Origin: JBDIVL01 sp039794405
GTDB lineage: Bacteria > Planctomycetota > Brocadiia > Brocadiales > Brocadiaceae
Assembly (NCBI GenBank): GCA_039794405.1
Contig: JBDIVL010000005.1
Span: 1-64,000 of the forward strand
Reading direction: 5' to 3'
Length of the DNA: 64,000 nucleotides
Below the pieces are notes generated by a model. The model was not told the origin of the DNA, ran no database searches, and saw only the letters and a list, made by a program, of their open reading frames with translations. Position numbers and translations under genes: made by a program. Positions 53,492 through 62,205 of this stretch are shown here, piece by piece (the first letter of the stretch is position 1; every line of letters begins with the position of its first letter).

Positions 53492-54137
53492 ACGAAATTA
53501 TCTTCTCTTTCGATTATGCTTAATTCCTTTATTATAAAAAAGTATGTACGCATTAAAATGGCTTAAAAATACTGCTTCTGCAGCAAAATGTCAAGGGAAA
53601 GTTTACGGATGCAGTTGTCTAAGAATCACAATGAAATAAACGAATCATTTTACGAGATGAAAGTAAGAGAGTCCGGAATTGTACCGCTCGTCAGCGCGGT
53701 GGAACAGCTTCGGGTTGGTTCACTCTTGCAGATTGAACCATGCGTTTAGGCGTTTTGTTTGACTTCGGGTCGGTTCAATTATGTAGACTGAACTCTATGT
53801 CTCGGATAAGTACATAGACTCTGGATTAACACCAGGTACCAATACTATGCCCAAACATTTCGGTTCAATCGTGGACGATTGAACCAACACAGAGAAACGA
53901 CAAAAGTCTGGAATTAAGAATACCTAGCAAGTACTTCATTGATATACTGGTTGCTGATGAGGGGTTTACATTCAAGATCGTTTTATAATTGCAATACGTT
54001 TCTTCTGCATAACAAGCATAAACCCCATATGGACTTTTACCTACTATTTCACGTGGATACACGGACAAATTTTGTTTATCCGTACCACCTGCAAAACCGC
54101 TTACATAAAATGAAAATTCCTACACATTTCAGTACCA
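53492..54137. other. Repeat-bearing gap between antiporter and PA14 protein genes
   Basis: No gene is supported. It holds the largest copy of the GGTTGGTTCA repeat (53713-53888). The flanking A/T-rich sequence gives only short frames with no ribosome binding site. Confidence 0.6.
53713..53888. repeat. GGTTGGTTCA-type dispersed repeat, copy B (long form)
   Basis: It starts GGTTGGTTCACTC and ends GTGGACGATTGAACCAAC. At 176 bp it is longer than the other two copies because an extra internal unit (GGGTCGGTTCAATTATG then TAGACTGAACT) is present, itself a copy of the left-end hairpin. Confidence 0.7.
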
Positions 54138-56141
54138 TTACTTCTTATGGAAGAAAACATGGCCTGGAACAAGCATTTCGTTTTCTCCCGGCGGTGTCCA
54201 CAAAAGCTCCATAACAGCCCCTCCCCCCCCATCAAAGTATTTTACCCGGATATGATGAATTCCCTCTTCGAGGGATACAACACCGGAAATATGTCTGACC
54301 GGATGGAGGTCATCATTATCAACTACCAGGTTTCCATCGATATAAACAAGAGAACCATCGTCCGATTTTGTTGCAAATTGATAAACTCCCTTCTTCGCGA
54401 TCGATAAATACCCCTCCCACTCAATACTGAATGGCGATCGGTAAGGTTTTTTGGTCTCATCATTATAGGTAAAAGAGATCACATCATTTTCCATCTTTAC
54501 GAGAAATGGAGTCCCAACACATTCTACGTTGTAGTAATATTTTCCCAATAACCCCGGATCTAATTCTTCCTTTGTAATTTTTGCAATTGGCTGAGTTGTA
54601 GGAGTAGGTTTTGATTTACCCTCTTCGCCGTAAACAGCCTCATAGAGACCTTCCTGTATATAGGCTACGAGCCACACACCCGGACGCAATATGAACCGTT
54701 CCTTCTTATAGTTCCCTTTTAATTTTCCCTTTAACTTCCCCTCACCACCTTTATCAACCAGAATAACAGGGGCATTAGGGTTATCAATAACGGTACCCCA
54801 GAACTTTGCATTTTTGTAATCTCTGAGGTACCACGGCAACGGCCAGTATTCCTTTGAAACAACATTGATTATCATATTTTTTCCGCATGCATTTGAAAGG
54901 GATTCCAATCTGTTTAACAAGTTATATATATCCCGCTTTGTCTGAACATAAACAAGTTCATACCGTTCATCATCATAATTTACAAAATTTAACATAACAG
55001 ATTGATAACAAATGAAACCCAAAATACCTCCGTATGCCGAATAAAAGACAGCATAGTGCCAGGTTTTTCTCAAAATTCCAAATATTCCATTGATAAAAAT
55101 CCCGCCCATAATCGCAAGGGGAAGTAAAATATTTACGATCAACCATGGGGTCTTGTACGGTATGTATGAATAGATAACGTAGATGAGAATGGTCCATATT
55201 GATATAAAAATAGTAAATTTACTTCTATGCCTGAATGCATAATAAAATCCAGCAACTCCCAGGATCAGCATGGGAAGCTCGAACTTATACAATACCTTAA
55301 AATAATAAAAAAAAGGCTTCGCATGCCCGCCTACACTGTGCATACCGGTTTTAGACCATACCTTTAACGTAGTCAGTATGCCATAAACACCTTTATAGTA
55401 AGTAAAAAATGATGAGTAAAACAGGAAATTGATAAGTACAAAGATGCCGATACTGATACCAATTGCATACTTGTGCCTCTTACAAGCATGTATGAATGAG
55501 GTAAAGGTACTCTTAATGTACTGATAACAGGAACCTTTTGACGAGAAGGCCATCTCACAACAATATGCAATTGCCAAAGATACTGCATAAACGGCAAAGG
55601 TAATTATGTACGTCTCCTTTATCGTAATGACAAACGCAAGACTTGCCGCTGCGAAATAAATATACCTTGATTTTTTTGTCTCAGCGTAAAGAAAAAAAGA
55701 AACAATGACCGCCAGAGAAAAAAAGATTAAATAGGTTTCGTGAATAGTATCTCTCGAAAAAAAAGAGCTGGCCGGAGATAAAGCAATAAGCAGTCCTGAT
55801 GTCAGAAATCCCATAATACCCAGATTTCTCCTTAAAGGATACAATAAGGCAACGACCATAATACCAAACAAAACAGGCATAAGCCGGAAGGAGAAATCAG
55901 ACAAGCCAAAAAGAGAGAAAGGAATTAATCCAATATAATAGAGAAATGGCCCATGATAGTTGGTGGGGTCATAATGATAATGATTCTTATTGTACAAATT
56001 TAATAAGAAAAAACTATTTACCCCCTCATCTGAATGAAAAGGTCTTAAACCAATATCCCAGAAACGAATGAGTGATGCAATGAGCAAGGGTACAAAAAAA
56101 ACAATTGATAGTTTGATTATTTGTTTTCGTCGTTCTTCCAT
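54138..56141 (-). CDS. GT-C glycosyltransferase-like membrane protein with C-terminal PA14 domain
   Basis: This 667-residue protein has about ten spans at its N-terminus with GT39-type features (RPFHSDEGVNSF acidic pair, NYHGPFLYY, FSRDTIHETY), resembling the TIGR03663/Agl23 family. The last about 120 residues are a PA14 domain (GLLGKYYYN, TKSDDGSLVYIDGNLVVDN, HHIRVKYFDGGGGAVMELLW). GT-C enzymes take sugars from polyprenyl-phosphate donors outside the membrane; PA14 often binds carbohydrate. Predicted: surface glycan or S-layer glycosylation. It is first of four similar reverse-strand genes. Confidence 0.8.
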   Translation of the reverse strand: MEERRKQIIKLSIVFFVPLLIASLIRFWDIGLRPFHSDEGVNSFFLLNLYNKNHYHYDPTNYHGPFLYYIGLIPFSLFGLSDFSFRLMPVLFGIMVVALLYPLRRNLGIMGFLTSGLLIALSPASSFFSRDTIHETYLIFFSLAVIVSFFLYAETKKSRYIYFAAASLAFVITIKETYIITFAVYAVSLAIAYCCEMAFSSKGSCYQYIKSTFTSFIHACKRHKYAIGISIGIFVLINFLFYSSFFTYYKGVYGILTTLKVWSKTGMHSVGGHAKPFFYYFKVLYKFELPMLILGVAGFYYAFRHRSKFTIFISIWTILIYVIYSYIPYKTPWLIVNILLPLAIMGGIFINGIFGILRKTWHYAVFYSAYGGILGFICYQSVMLNFVNYDDERYELVYVQTKRDIYNLLNRLESLSNACGKNMIINVVSKEYWPLPWYLRDYKNAKFWGTVIDNPNAPVILVDKGGEGKLKGKLKGNYKKERFILRPGVWLVAYIQEGLYEAVYGEEGKSKPTPTTQPIAKITKEELDPGLLGKYYYNVECVGTPFLVKMENDVISFTYNDETKKPYRSPFSIEWEGYLSIAKKGVYQFATKSDDGSLVYIDGNLVVDNDDLHPVRHISGVVSLEEGIHHIRVKYFDGGGGAVMELLWTPPGENEMLVPGHVFFHKK

Positions 56142-56497
56142 AAAGTTAAAAGATTAAAAATTAAAGATTAAAGACGGCCAATACGATTATCTGGTTTTTG
56201 ATGCAACTGAATCCACGATTAGAGATAGTTCTTTTGATTCCTTGATTAAAGATTTTCACACATCTTCACTTCCGAAGTTAAGCCTGCCAATAACTGTGTG
56301 CCAAAAACAAGCCTCCCGTACTTCCTTGAGCTTATCGCCTTTGACGAACTCGGGGTTGGGGTTGTCCAAAAAGGTACAAAATCGGTTTTTTTCATACAAC
56401 TCCCGGCTTTATCTGAAATAATCAATTCCCCGTTTTTCAACTCAACATTATACCTAAGAACCGAGCGTCATAAAGATTTTTTATTACCTAATTATCT
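56142..56497. other. Gap between PA14 protein genes
   Basis: No gene supported. The stretch CTTATCGCCTTTGACGAACTCGGGGTTGG (about 56333-56360) nearly repeats the sequence at 58974-59001 that precedes the third 122-bp repeat, so part of that repeat unit is present without its palindromic ends. Confidence 0.5.
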
Positions 56498-58912
56498 TTA
56501 CTCTTTTATCTTTAACCTTTCTATCGGTATCTTCTCTTCCTCGCCACCTGGTGGTATCCAAGTCAGGTTCATGATCGCCCCTCCCCCACCATCGAAGTAT
56601 TTCATCATTATCTTGTGTTTCCCTTTTTCCAGGGTAACGGTACCTGCAGCAGATCGTACGGTGTGGTAACCTCCGTTATTTACTACTAATTTATCATTTA
56701 TGTAAAGCCAGGAACCATCATCAGAACTTAATGTAAATGTGTACTTGCCCGGCACGTCTATATCAAGGTAACCCTGCCATAGAGCGCTGAAAGGACCTGA
56801 AATCTCCTTTTCCTCTTCAACGGACCAATGAAATTCAACATCGGTATCAATCTTTTCATATATTGCCTCTCCTTTCCAATTCACATTATCAAAATAATTA
56901 ACATGTAATCCATACCCTTTACGAGCCAAATCCTGTCCATCGTGAGAATAAGGAGATTGATGAGGAGATGTATTTTTTTTACTGAGATCGTAAACTTTAT
57001 AGTTTTTCGTAGTTATCATGCATGGATAATTCGCATCGAAAAATCCCTTATTGATACCCATACGTTTCTCATGAGGCCCGATCGTTACATAATGAGGTTT
57101 ATAGGTATCTATTAGTGCACCAGACTCAACTTTGCCCTTCAACATCTTCCGTATGTCATGCTCCCGTTTATATGCATCACGGTATCCATGACTCCATGCA
57201 TGGCCCGGAAATCCCATCAATGATTTTCTGCCAGATAAAAAAACAAGATGATTGTGTATTGGTGCGTTTAAAAAGACTGCATCGGCAGGGGTTTCTGCAG
57301 AAATACGTTTGGCAAGTTCTATTTCCTCCGTAGAAAATTCCTTCCATCCACCAATAGGAGCTATGGCATACTTAAAAACGTCAATGCCTCCCGCTGCTGT
57401 AAGAACAAACAGAATGAGGAAAAAGCCTGATCTTGAAAGAATTTTGAAACGTTTATTTTCATAGAGGCAGACCAGCACAAAAGCCACAACAGGCATCATA
57501 CCAAGAAACCAGTAGATTAATATTTTTATATTATCCCAATCCCATGGTGCAAAGAGCAGAAAATTCGGTAAAAGAAAAAGGATAAAAAAAGGCATTGTGT
57601 AAAATCCCATACGGCTCATTTTCCTATAGAAGGCAAAAATCACGGAAAATCCAGCAATAATCATAAGCCAGAAAAGGCCTGTATTCTTTAACCAGAACCA
57701 TACGACATTTTCCTTGCCTGCCTTCCATCCAAAATGTGGTTTGAAAAAACTTCCTCCATCAACATTCCCGGAAAGATAAAGCACCTGCGGCAAGGACAGG
57801 AGAAAAGCAGGCATAAAAAAGAAAAACCATTTGCGCCAGTCCCAAAACAAAAGGCCTAATGGTATGGTAACCATGAGCATGGCCAAAAAACTGTGTGAAT
57901 GGAAGAGAGGCAGCGTTCCGGCAAGGATGCCGGCAAATAAAAATTCTTTCCACTTCCCTACCTTAATTAAGGAAGAATTTTTTTGTTCAATACCCGTATA
58001 CAGGAGTGAAAAGACCAGCACGGTGATTGGAAAACCGAAAAGAAACGCCCGCTGCGGTACATTGAGACACGTCAGTGGTGTAATCCAATGGTAATTGTGA
58101 GGTTCGATTTTTGTATAATCCCGTGGTATATGCATGAGGAAGTGCCACAGGCTGTCCGATGTATTTACAAGATCATGGAAGAAATAATAAAAACCAAATC
58201 CCCCGGAAAAGAAGAAAAGAAACGGAGAAATTATTGCAGCAAGCCTTCTCTTCGTCAAGCGGTACGTAAAGTAATAGATAATACCATAAAGAGCAACGGT
58301 TAATACGAAACCCGGAATAAACAGCATATCTTGAAAATTCAAACCGATCTTCAGAAAAATGGCAGACAGGAAGTCGGATAAAAATGGATACGTTAGTTTT
58401 TCTCCAGCAAAAGAAGGATTTTGAGGAGGAATATTATCTCCCCATGCAAAAGAGGTAATATAAGCTAAATGCAATGGCAGGTCGCCGTAATTGTTCCCTA
58501 AGCCAACATAGATCCCGTCTTTTTTCCAGATTATCGTCCTGTAAAATAAATACCAAAATATCGTGGTAAAGAAGGAAAATACCGCCATATGTATGAAATA
58601 TAATATCTTGTTGTAAGAAAAATCATCCTTTACATCCCGCATTTCACCGAGAACGCTTTCTTTAAAGTAAGCCCACTTTGTCGTTAAAACAGCGACACAG
58701 AACACAACAAATAAAAAAACCGGGAAATATATACTTTTAAACTGAAGTCCCCAAAGTAATGAAAAGAGATAAATAATCCATGTATACAACCCCAATCCTA
58801 TGACTAATCCATACGTGGCCCTTTCAAAAATGGAATACTTTGCTGTGAGAAAATACGTGAGTAAAAACCCCGTTATCATGGAAATAAGAATACACAGAAT
58901 AACAGATACCAT
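56498..58912 (-). CDS. Large multi-span membrane protein with C-terminal PA14 domain
   Basis: This 804-residue protein has about 13-14 spans, GT-C-like, with GLGNNYGDLPLHLAYI, KLTYPFLSDFLSAIF and NVPQRAFLFGFPITVL. A soluble region (about 560-660, ERISAETPADAVFLNAP-type) is followed by a PA14 domain at about 665-795 (GLHVNYFDNVNWKGEAIYEKIDTD; LSSDDGSWLYINDKLVVNNGG; KIMMKYFDGGGGAIMNLTW). Shares architecture and long motifs with the 59.4-61.5 kb gene, probably a duplicate. Enzyme activity is inferred, not shown. Confidence 0.78.
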   Translation of the reverse strand: MVSVILCILISMITGFLLTYFLTAKYSIFERATYGLVIGLGLYTWIIYLFSLLWGLQFKSIYFPVFLFVVFCVAVLTTKWAYFKESVLGEMRDVKDDFSYNKILYFIHMAVFSFFTTIFWYLFYRTIIWKKDGIYVGLGNNYGDLPLHLAYITSFAWGDNIPPQNPSFAGEKLTYPFLSDFLSAIFLKIGLNFQDMLFIPGFVLTVALYGIIYYFTYRLTKRRLAAIISPFLFFFSGGFGFYYFFHDLVNTSDSLWHFLMHIPRDYTKIEPHNYHWITPLTCLNVPQRAFLFGFPITVLVFSLLYTGIEQKNSSLIKVGKWKEFLFAGILAGTLPLFHSHSFLAMLMVTIPLGLLFWDWRKWFFFFMPAFLLSLPQVLYLSGNVDGGSFFKPHFGWKAGKENVVWFWLKNTGLFWLMIIAGFSVIFAFYRKMSRMGFYTMPFFILFLLPNFLLFAPWDWDNIKILIYWFLGMMPVVAFVLVCLYENKRFKILSRSGFFLILFVLTAAGGIDVFKYAIAPIGGWKEFSTEEIELAKRISAETPADAVFLNAPIHNHLVFLSGRKSLMGFPGHAWSHGYRDAYKREHDIRKMLKGKVESGALIDTYKPHYVTIGPHEKRMGINKGFFDANYPCMITTKNYKVYDLSKKNTSPHQSPYSHDGQDLARKGYGLHVNYFDNVNWKGEAIYEKIDTDVEFHWSVEEEKEISGPFSALWQGYLDIDVPGKYTFTLSSDDGSWLYINDKLVVNNGGYHTVRSAAGTVTLEKGKHKIMMKYFDGGGGAIMNLTWIPPGGEEEKIPIERLKIKE

Positions 58913-59393
58913 AACATTCCCCTGCTTTCTCTTTTCAAGATCGGATCAACTAATTTTAATACAATTTCTGAACTTATCGCCTTTGACAGACTCAGGGTTG
59001 GTTCAATCTTGTAGATTGAACCATACATTTAGAATTGACATACGGCTTTTAATCGGTACCAGGCATAGGGGAACAAGCCAAAACGTTTCAGTTCAATCGT
59101 AGACGATTGAACCAACCCTTGTAGAGGCGGCTCGCCGGGCCGTCTCTCCTTTTATCCATGCTATCCTGAAAAACCGCTTACAGAAAATGAAACCCTATAC
59201 AAACATGTCATAACTATCCGGTAATAAATTGAACGGTAGTACTCTATGGTCATGGCCAAGGTGCAAATGTGTCGTCTTTAACCCTTGCTATTTGCTCATA
59301 GTCGATTGCTGTCAACTAAAAATCGTGATAGGCTTGCTTTGTCGTTTGCAAACTCAGGGTAGGCTTGGACCATCCTGCGTATAGACGCCAACT
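58913..59393. other. Gap with the third 122-bp repeat
   Basis: No gene seen. It contains the repeat at 58996-59117, a GTAG-type palindrome directly after it (about 59120-59147, GTAGAGGCGGCTCGCC) and unassigned sequence up to the next gene stop. Confidence 0.6.
58996..59117. repeat. 122-bp GGTTGGTTCA-type dispersed repeat, copy C
   Basis: The best copy: it starts GGTTGGTTCAATC and ends GATTGAACCAACC, exact inverted 13-mers. The left end forms GGTTCAATC-TTGTA-GATTGAACC and the right end GTTCAATCGT-AG-ACGATTGAAC. Same length as copy A at 27086-27207. Confidence 0.8.
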
Positions 59394-61484
59394 TTACTCC
59401 TTATAAAAATTCGTTATCGGTACCTCCGATTTCCTGCCTTCCGGTGGTGTCCAAACAAGGTTAAAAACAGCACCACCACCATCGAAATATTTCATCGTTA
59501 TCTTATGTTTCCCTTTTCCTAAAACAACGGAACCTGTTGCAGCCTTTACTGCATGATAGCCACCGTTGTCTATTACTAATATATCGTCAATATAAAGCCA
59601 GGAACCATCATCTGAAGTCAATGTAAATATATACTCACCCGGTATAGGAATATCGAGATAACCACTCCACAGAACACTAAATGGGCTCGCCATCGACTTC
59701 TCACCCTCCCGACACCAATCAAATCTTATGTTTGTATCTATTTCATCATATAATGCAGCACCCTTCCAATCTTCATTACCATAATAAAAAGCATGGAGAC
59801 CATGCTTTTTATCGACTAAAGTTTGTCTCTGCGTGTCCCGGATAGAAACTGGTTCATTACCTGTGTGTTTTATGCTATATACCCGATATCCAGTATTTTC
59901 TAAGACTTTTTTATAACGCAACCGAAAATATCTTTCATTAGCATGGTAATTACGCAGTTCTTCCGGACCTATGATAACATAGTCAATATCGTATTTTTTA
60001 AGCAAGAGTTCAGCACCAGATGCACCAGAAAACATCTTTCTCATATCGTGCTCCGTTTGTCCATAGTTAATACCGTACGTCCACATCCAACCTTTATACC
60101 CTAGCAATATTTGACGGCCTGCTTGTGTTGAAACCCAATGATTATGCTTATCTGCTGTCAGGACCCTGTCCGTCGCCCTTGAGATCCCCCGGAACTGCTC
60201 TGCAAGTGCAAGTTCTGCATTGCTCCACATAAGACTCGCATGTTTCTCAGTACGGCTAATGCGCCAAAGATCAAGAAAACCAGATGCCGTCATTGAAATA
60301 AACAACAACACAGCAACAATTTTCAATGCAATATTCTTTTGCCAGAGTTTCGCCAGGTATGCCGCTACCGGAATGCTTAGCATAAGATAACCCCATATCA
60401 ATATTTTTGAGTTATCCCAATCGTATGGCTGAAACAGAATAAGATTACCAAGCACAAAAATTATCAATCCACCGATAACACAATGGTGTTTATAATATTT
60501 CATCTGCCAGATTGCCCACAAAGAAAACGGAAGGAACATCCCCCAGTTAAGCCACCAAAAATAAAAATAATTAACCTTTTTTGATTTCGCAAGCCAGCCA
60601 GGGTACCAGGTAAAAAAGCTGGAGGCAATTTCACCGCCGTAGAGCCACAGATAGATAAGAGCCGATGGAACTGCCGCAGAAATCGCAAAGATAATCAACG
60701 GTTTCCAGTTTCTTCGTGCATACGCAAAAAATACCACACAAAATATGGTAAGGACAATATAAGAATGGATATGAATTACCAACATAAAGCTGGAAAAAAT
60801 TCCAAGCAAAATAAGCCATACAATTGAAACATCACAAAAACGTCTTTCCATCCACCGAAGCAGCGTGATAAGCATTACCAGCATAACAGGCATTCCCAGC
60901 AACAACGCACGCTGAGGAACAAGTTGTCCGGAAAAAACATTGATCCATTCAATACAACTCTTTCCAATATGGGTATATTCTCTTGGAGGAAAAATTATTG
61001 TCTCAATTGATGGCTTCTTCAAAAAGTCCTGAATAAACCAATAAAAACCCATTCCTCCCCCTGCAAAAAATAGTGTCATGGCAATAAAAGCCTGCCACCC
61101 GGATTTTAAAATGAAACGGTACAAAACGTAGAGTGTAACTAATAAAAATAGTGTGGTAAGGATAGAAGGAATAATAAAGGCCGGTACCTGATCTACACCA
61201 AAACGGATTAAGAGCCCGGAGATCATGTCAGCCGCGAATGGATACGTAAATTTTCTCCCGTGGTACAGAGGATGGACAGCAAGCCAATCGTCTATTGCGC
61301 GATATGCAAAAGCACTTGCATAAGAGAAATGTGCTGACCAGTCAGCCCAGATACCAATCCATCCCGAGGTTAAACCATCACGCGTCCAAAACAACATCTT
61401 TAACCAAAGGTAAGAAAAATAGAGTCCCCAGCTTAACAATACTCCTAGCAACCCCAAGGCATAACGGGTATAATCTTTTCTCAT
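59394..61484 (-). CDS. Multi-span membrane protein with C-terminal PA14 domain
   Basis: This protein of about 696 residues has about 12 spans, GT-C-like (GIWADWSAHFSYASAFAYRA, RKFTYPFAADMISGLL, VPQRALLLGMPVM). A soluble segment (about 440-555) precedes a PA14 domain at about 560-690 (GLHAFYYGNEDWKGAALYDEIDTN; LTSDDGSWLYIDDILVIDNGG; KITMKYFDGGGAVFNLVW). The ATG at 61484 is chosen; an upstream in-frame ATG at 61517 adds 11 unconvincing residues. Clearly paralogous to the 56.5-58.9 kb gene. Confidence 0.78.
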   Translation of the reverse strand: MRKDYTRYALGLLGVLLSWGLYFSYLWLKMLFWTRDGLTSGWIGIWADWSAHFSYASAFAYRAIDDWLAVHPLYHGRKFTYPFAADMISGLLIRFGVDQVPAFIIPSILTTLFLLVTLYVLYRFILKSGWQAFIAMTLFFAGGGMGFYWFIQDFLKKPSIETIIFPPREYTHIGKSCIEWINVFSGQLVPQRALLLGMPVMLVMLITLLRWMERRFCDVSIVWLILLGIFSSFMLVIHIHSYIVLTIFCVVFFAYARRNWKPLIIFAISAAVPSALIYLWLYGGEIASSFFTWYPGWLAKSKKVNYFYFWWLNWGMFLPFSLWAIWQMKYYKHHCVIGGLIIFVLGNLILFQPYDWDNSKILIWGYLMLSIPVAAYLAKLWQKNIALKIVAVLLFISMTASGFLDLWRISRTEKHASLMWSNAELALAEQFRGISRATDRVLTADKHNHWVSTQAGRQILLGYKGWMWTYGINYGQTEHDMRKMFSGASGAELLLKKYDIDYVIIGPEELRNYHANERYFRLRYKKVLENTGYRVYSIKHTGNEPVSIRDTQRQTLVDKKHGLHAFYYGNEDWKGAALYDEIDTNIRFDWCREGEKSMASPFSVLWSGYLDIPIPGEYIFTLTSDDGSWLYIDDILVIDNGGYHAVKAATGSVVLGKGKHKITMKYFDGGGAVFNLVWTPPEGRKSEVPITNFYKE

Positions 61485-61918
61485 AAACAGTTTTGCCTTC
61501 CTATAACAAGGGGACATCGCAACGATTTAGTTTTTTGAAAAGCTATATCATGCATTCGCCGTATTTACTCCGTAGGGCAGGTTTCAAACCTGCCCCTACA
61601 CAAATCAGAGAATCTTAATTCTTGTCAGAGATTTTCAAAAAACTAAATCGTTACGGGGCATCTCATATCTATATGAAAAATACTCAATTATCATAAGGTT
61701 TTTTAAAGGAGAACGCAATATTAAGAATGCATGATTTTTTAAAACTTGCAACTTATAAGTTAAATTAAAATGGGTCTTCTCAGCTTTGTATGAGCAAATT
61801 TCCAGTACAATTCTTTCTCACAAGCACTCAAAATAGGGTTTTCATAGTAAAATAAAGTTCTAAAAAGTTGTCACGCATAGGATATTTACCCCTACCTCCG
61901 CCAACGGGGGAATGTGAA
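61485..61918. other. Gap with nested inverted repeat
   Basis: No gene. It holds the nested element at 61521-61652 and A/T-rich sequence with no supported frame before the HD-GYP relic. Confidence 0.5.
61521..61652. repeat. 132-bp inverted-repeat element enclosing a GTAG-type palindrome
   Basis: AACGATTTAGTTTTTTGAAAA (61521-61541, 21 bp) is exactly inverted at 61632-61652. In the middle, GTAGGGCAGGTTTCAAACCTGCCCCTAC (61572-61599 in two halves, arms GTAGGGCAGGTTT and AACCTGCCCCTAC) is a member of the GTAG...CTAC palindrome group. Confidence 0.65.
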
Positions 61919-62172
61919 ATGAGGAATGAAGATACTGGAAATCATGTTATGCGTATCAATTATCATTCAACAGTCCTGGCAAAGATACAGGGCTGAAGGA
62001 ACATTTTATCAGGAAACTGGGCCCGTCAAGTGTTTTGCATGAGGTTGGCAAGATACGCATTTCTGACGCTCTGTTAAGGAAACAAAACCACTTTACCAAT
62101 AAAGAAAGAGGAGAAGTGGAAAGACATCCGCTCTACGGAGACAGGATACTGGGTGAAAAACACTTTATCTGA
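61919..62172 (+). pseudogene. Relic of an HD-GYP domain gene
   Basis: Two forward frames together recall an HD-GYP domain: MRNEDTGNHVMRINYHSTVLAKIQG (61919 on) then a stop, and in another frame VLHEVGKIRISDALLRKQ followed by KERGEVERHPLYGDRIL up to a TGA at 62170. The TGNHV and LLHDVGK-like parts are the usual first half of the domain, with HD changed to HE. The GYP half is missing. Unrelated in detail to the intact gene at 542. Confidence 0.7.
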
Positions 62173-62205
62173 ATGGCAGGAGATTAAAAGTAGTCACACA
62201 TAAAT

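Noticed and set aside
56246..56440. 64-codon reverse frame between PA14 genes
   Set aside because: No ribosome binding site and it overlaps a repeat word shared with 58974-59001; cannot be told from repeat sequence.
24059..61599. CRISPR array from the repeated short palindromes
   Set aside because: The copies are kilobases apart, vary in core and have no regular spacers or cas genes nearby.
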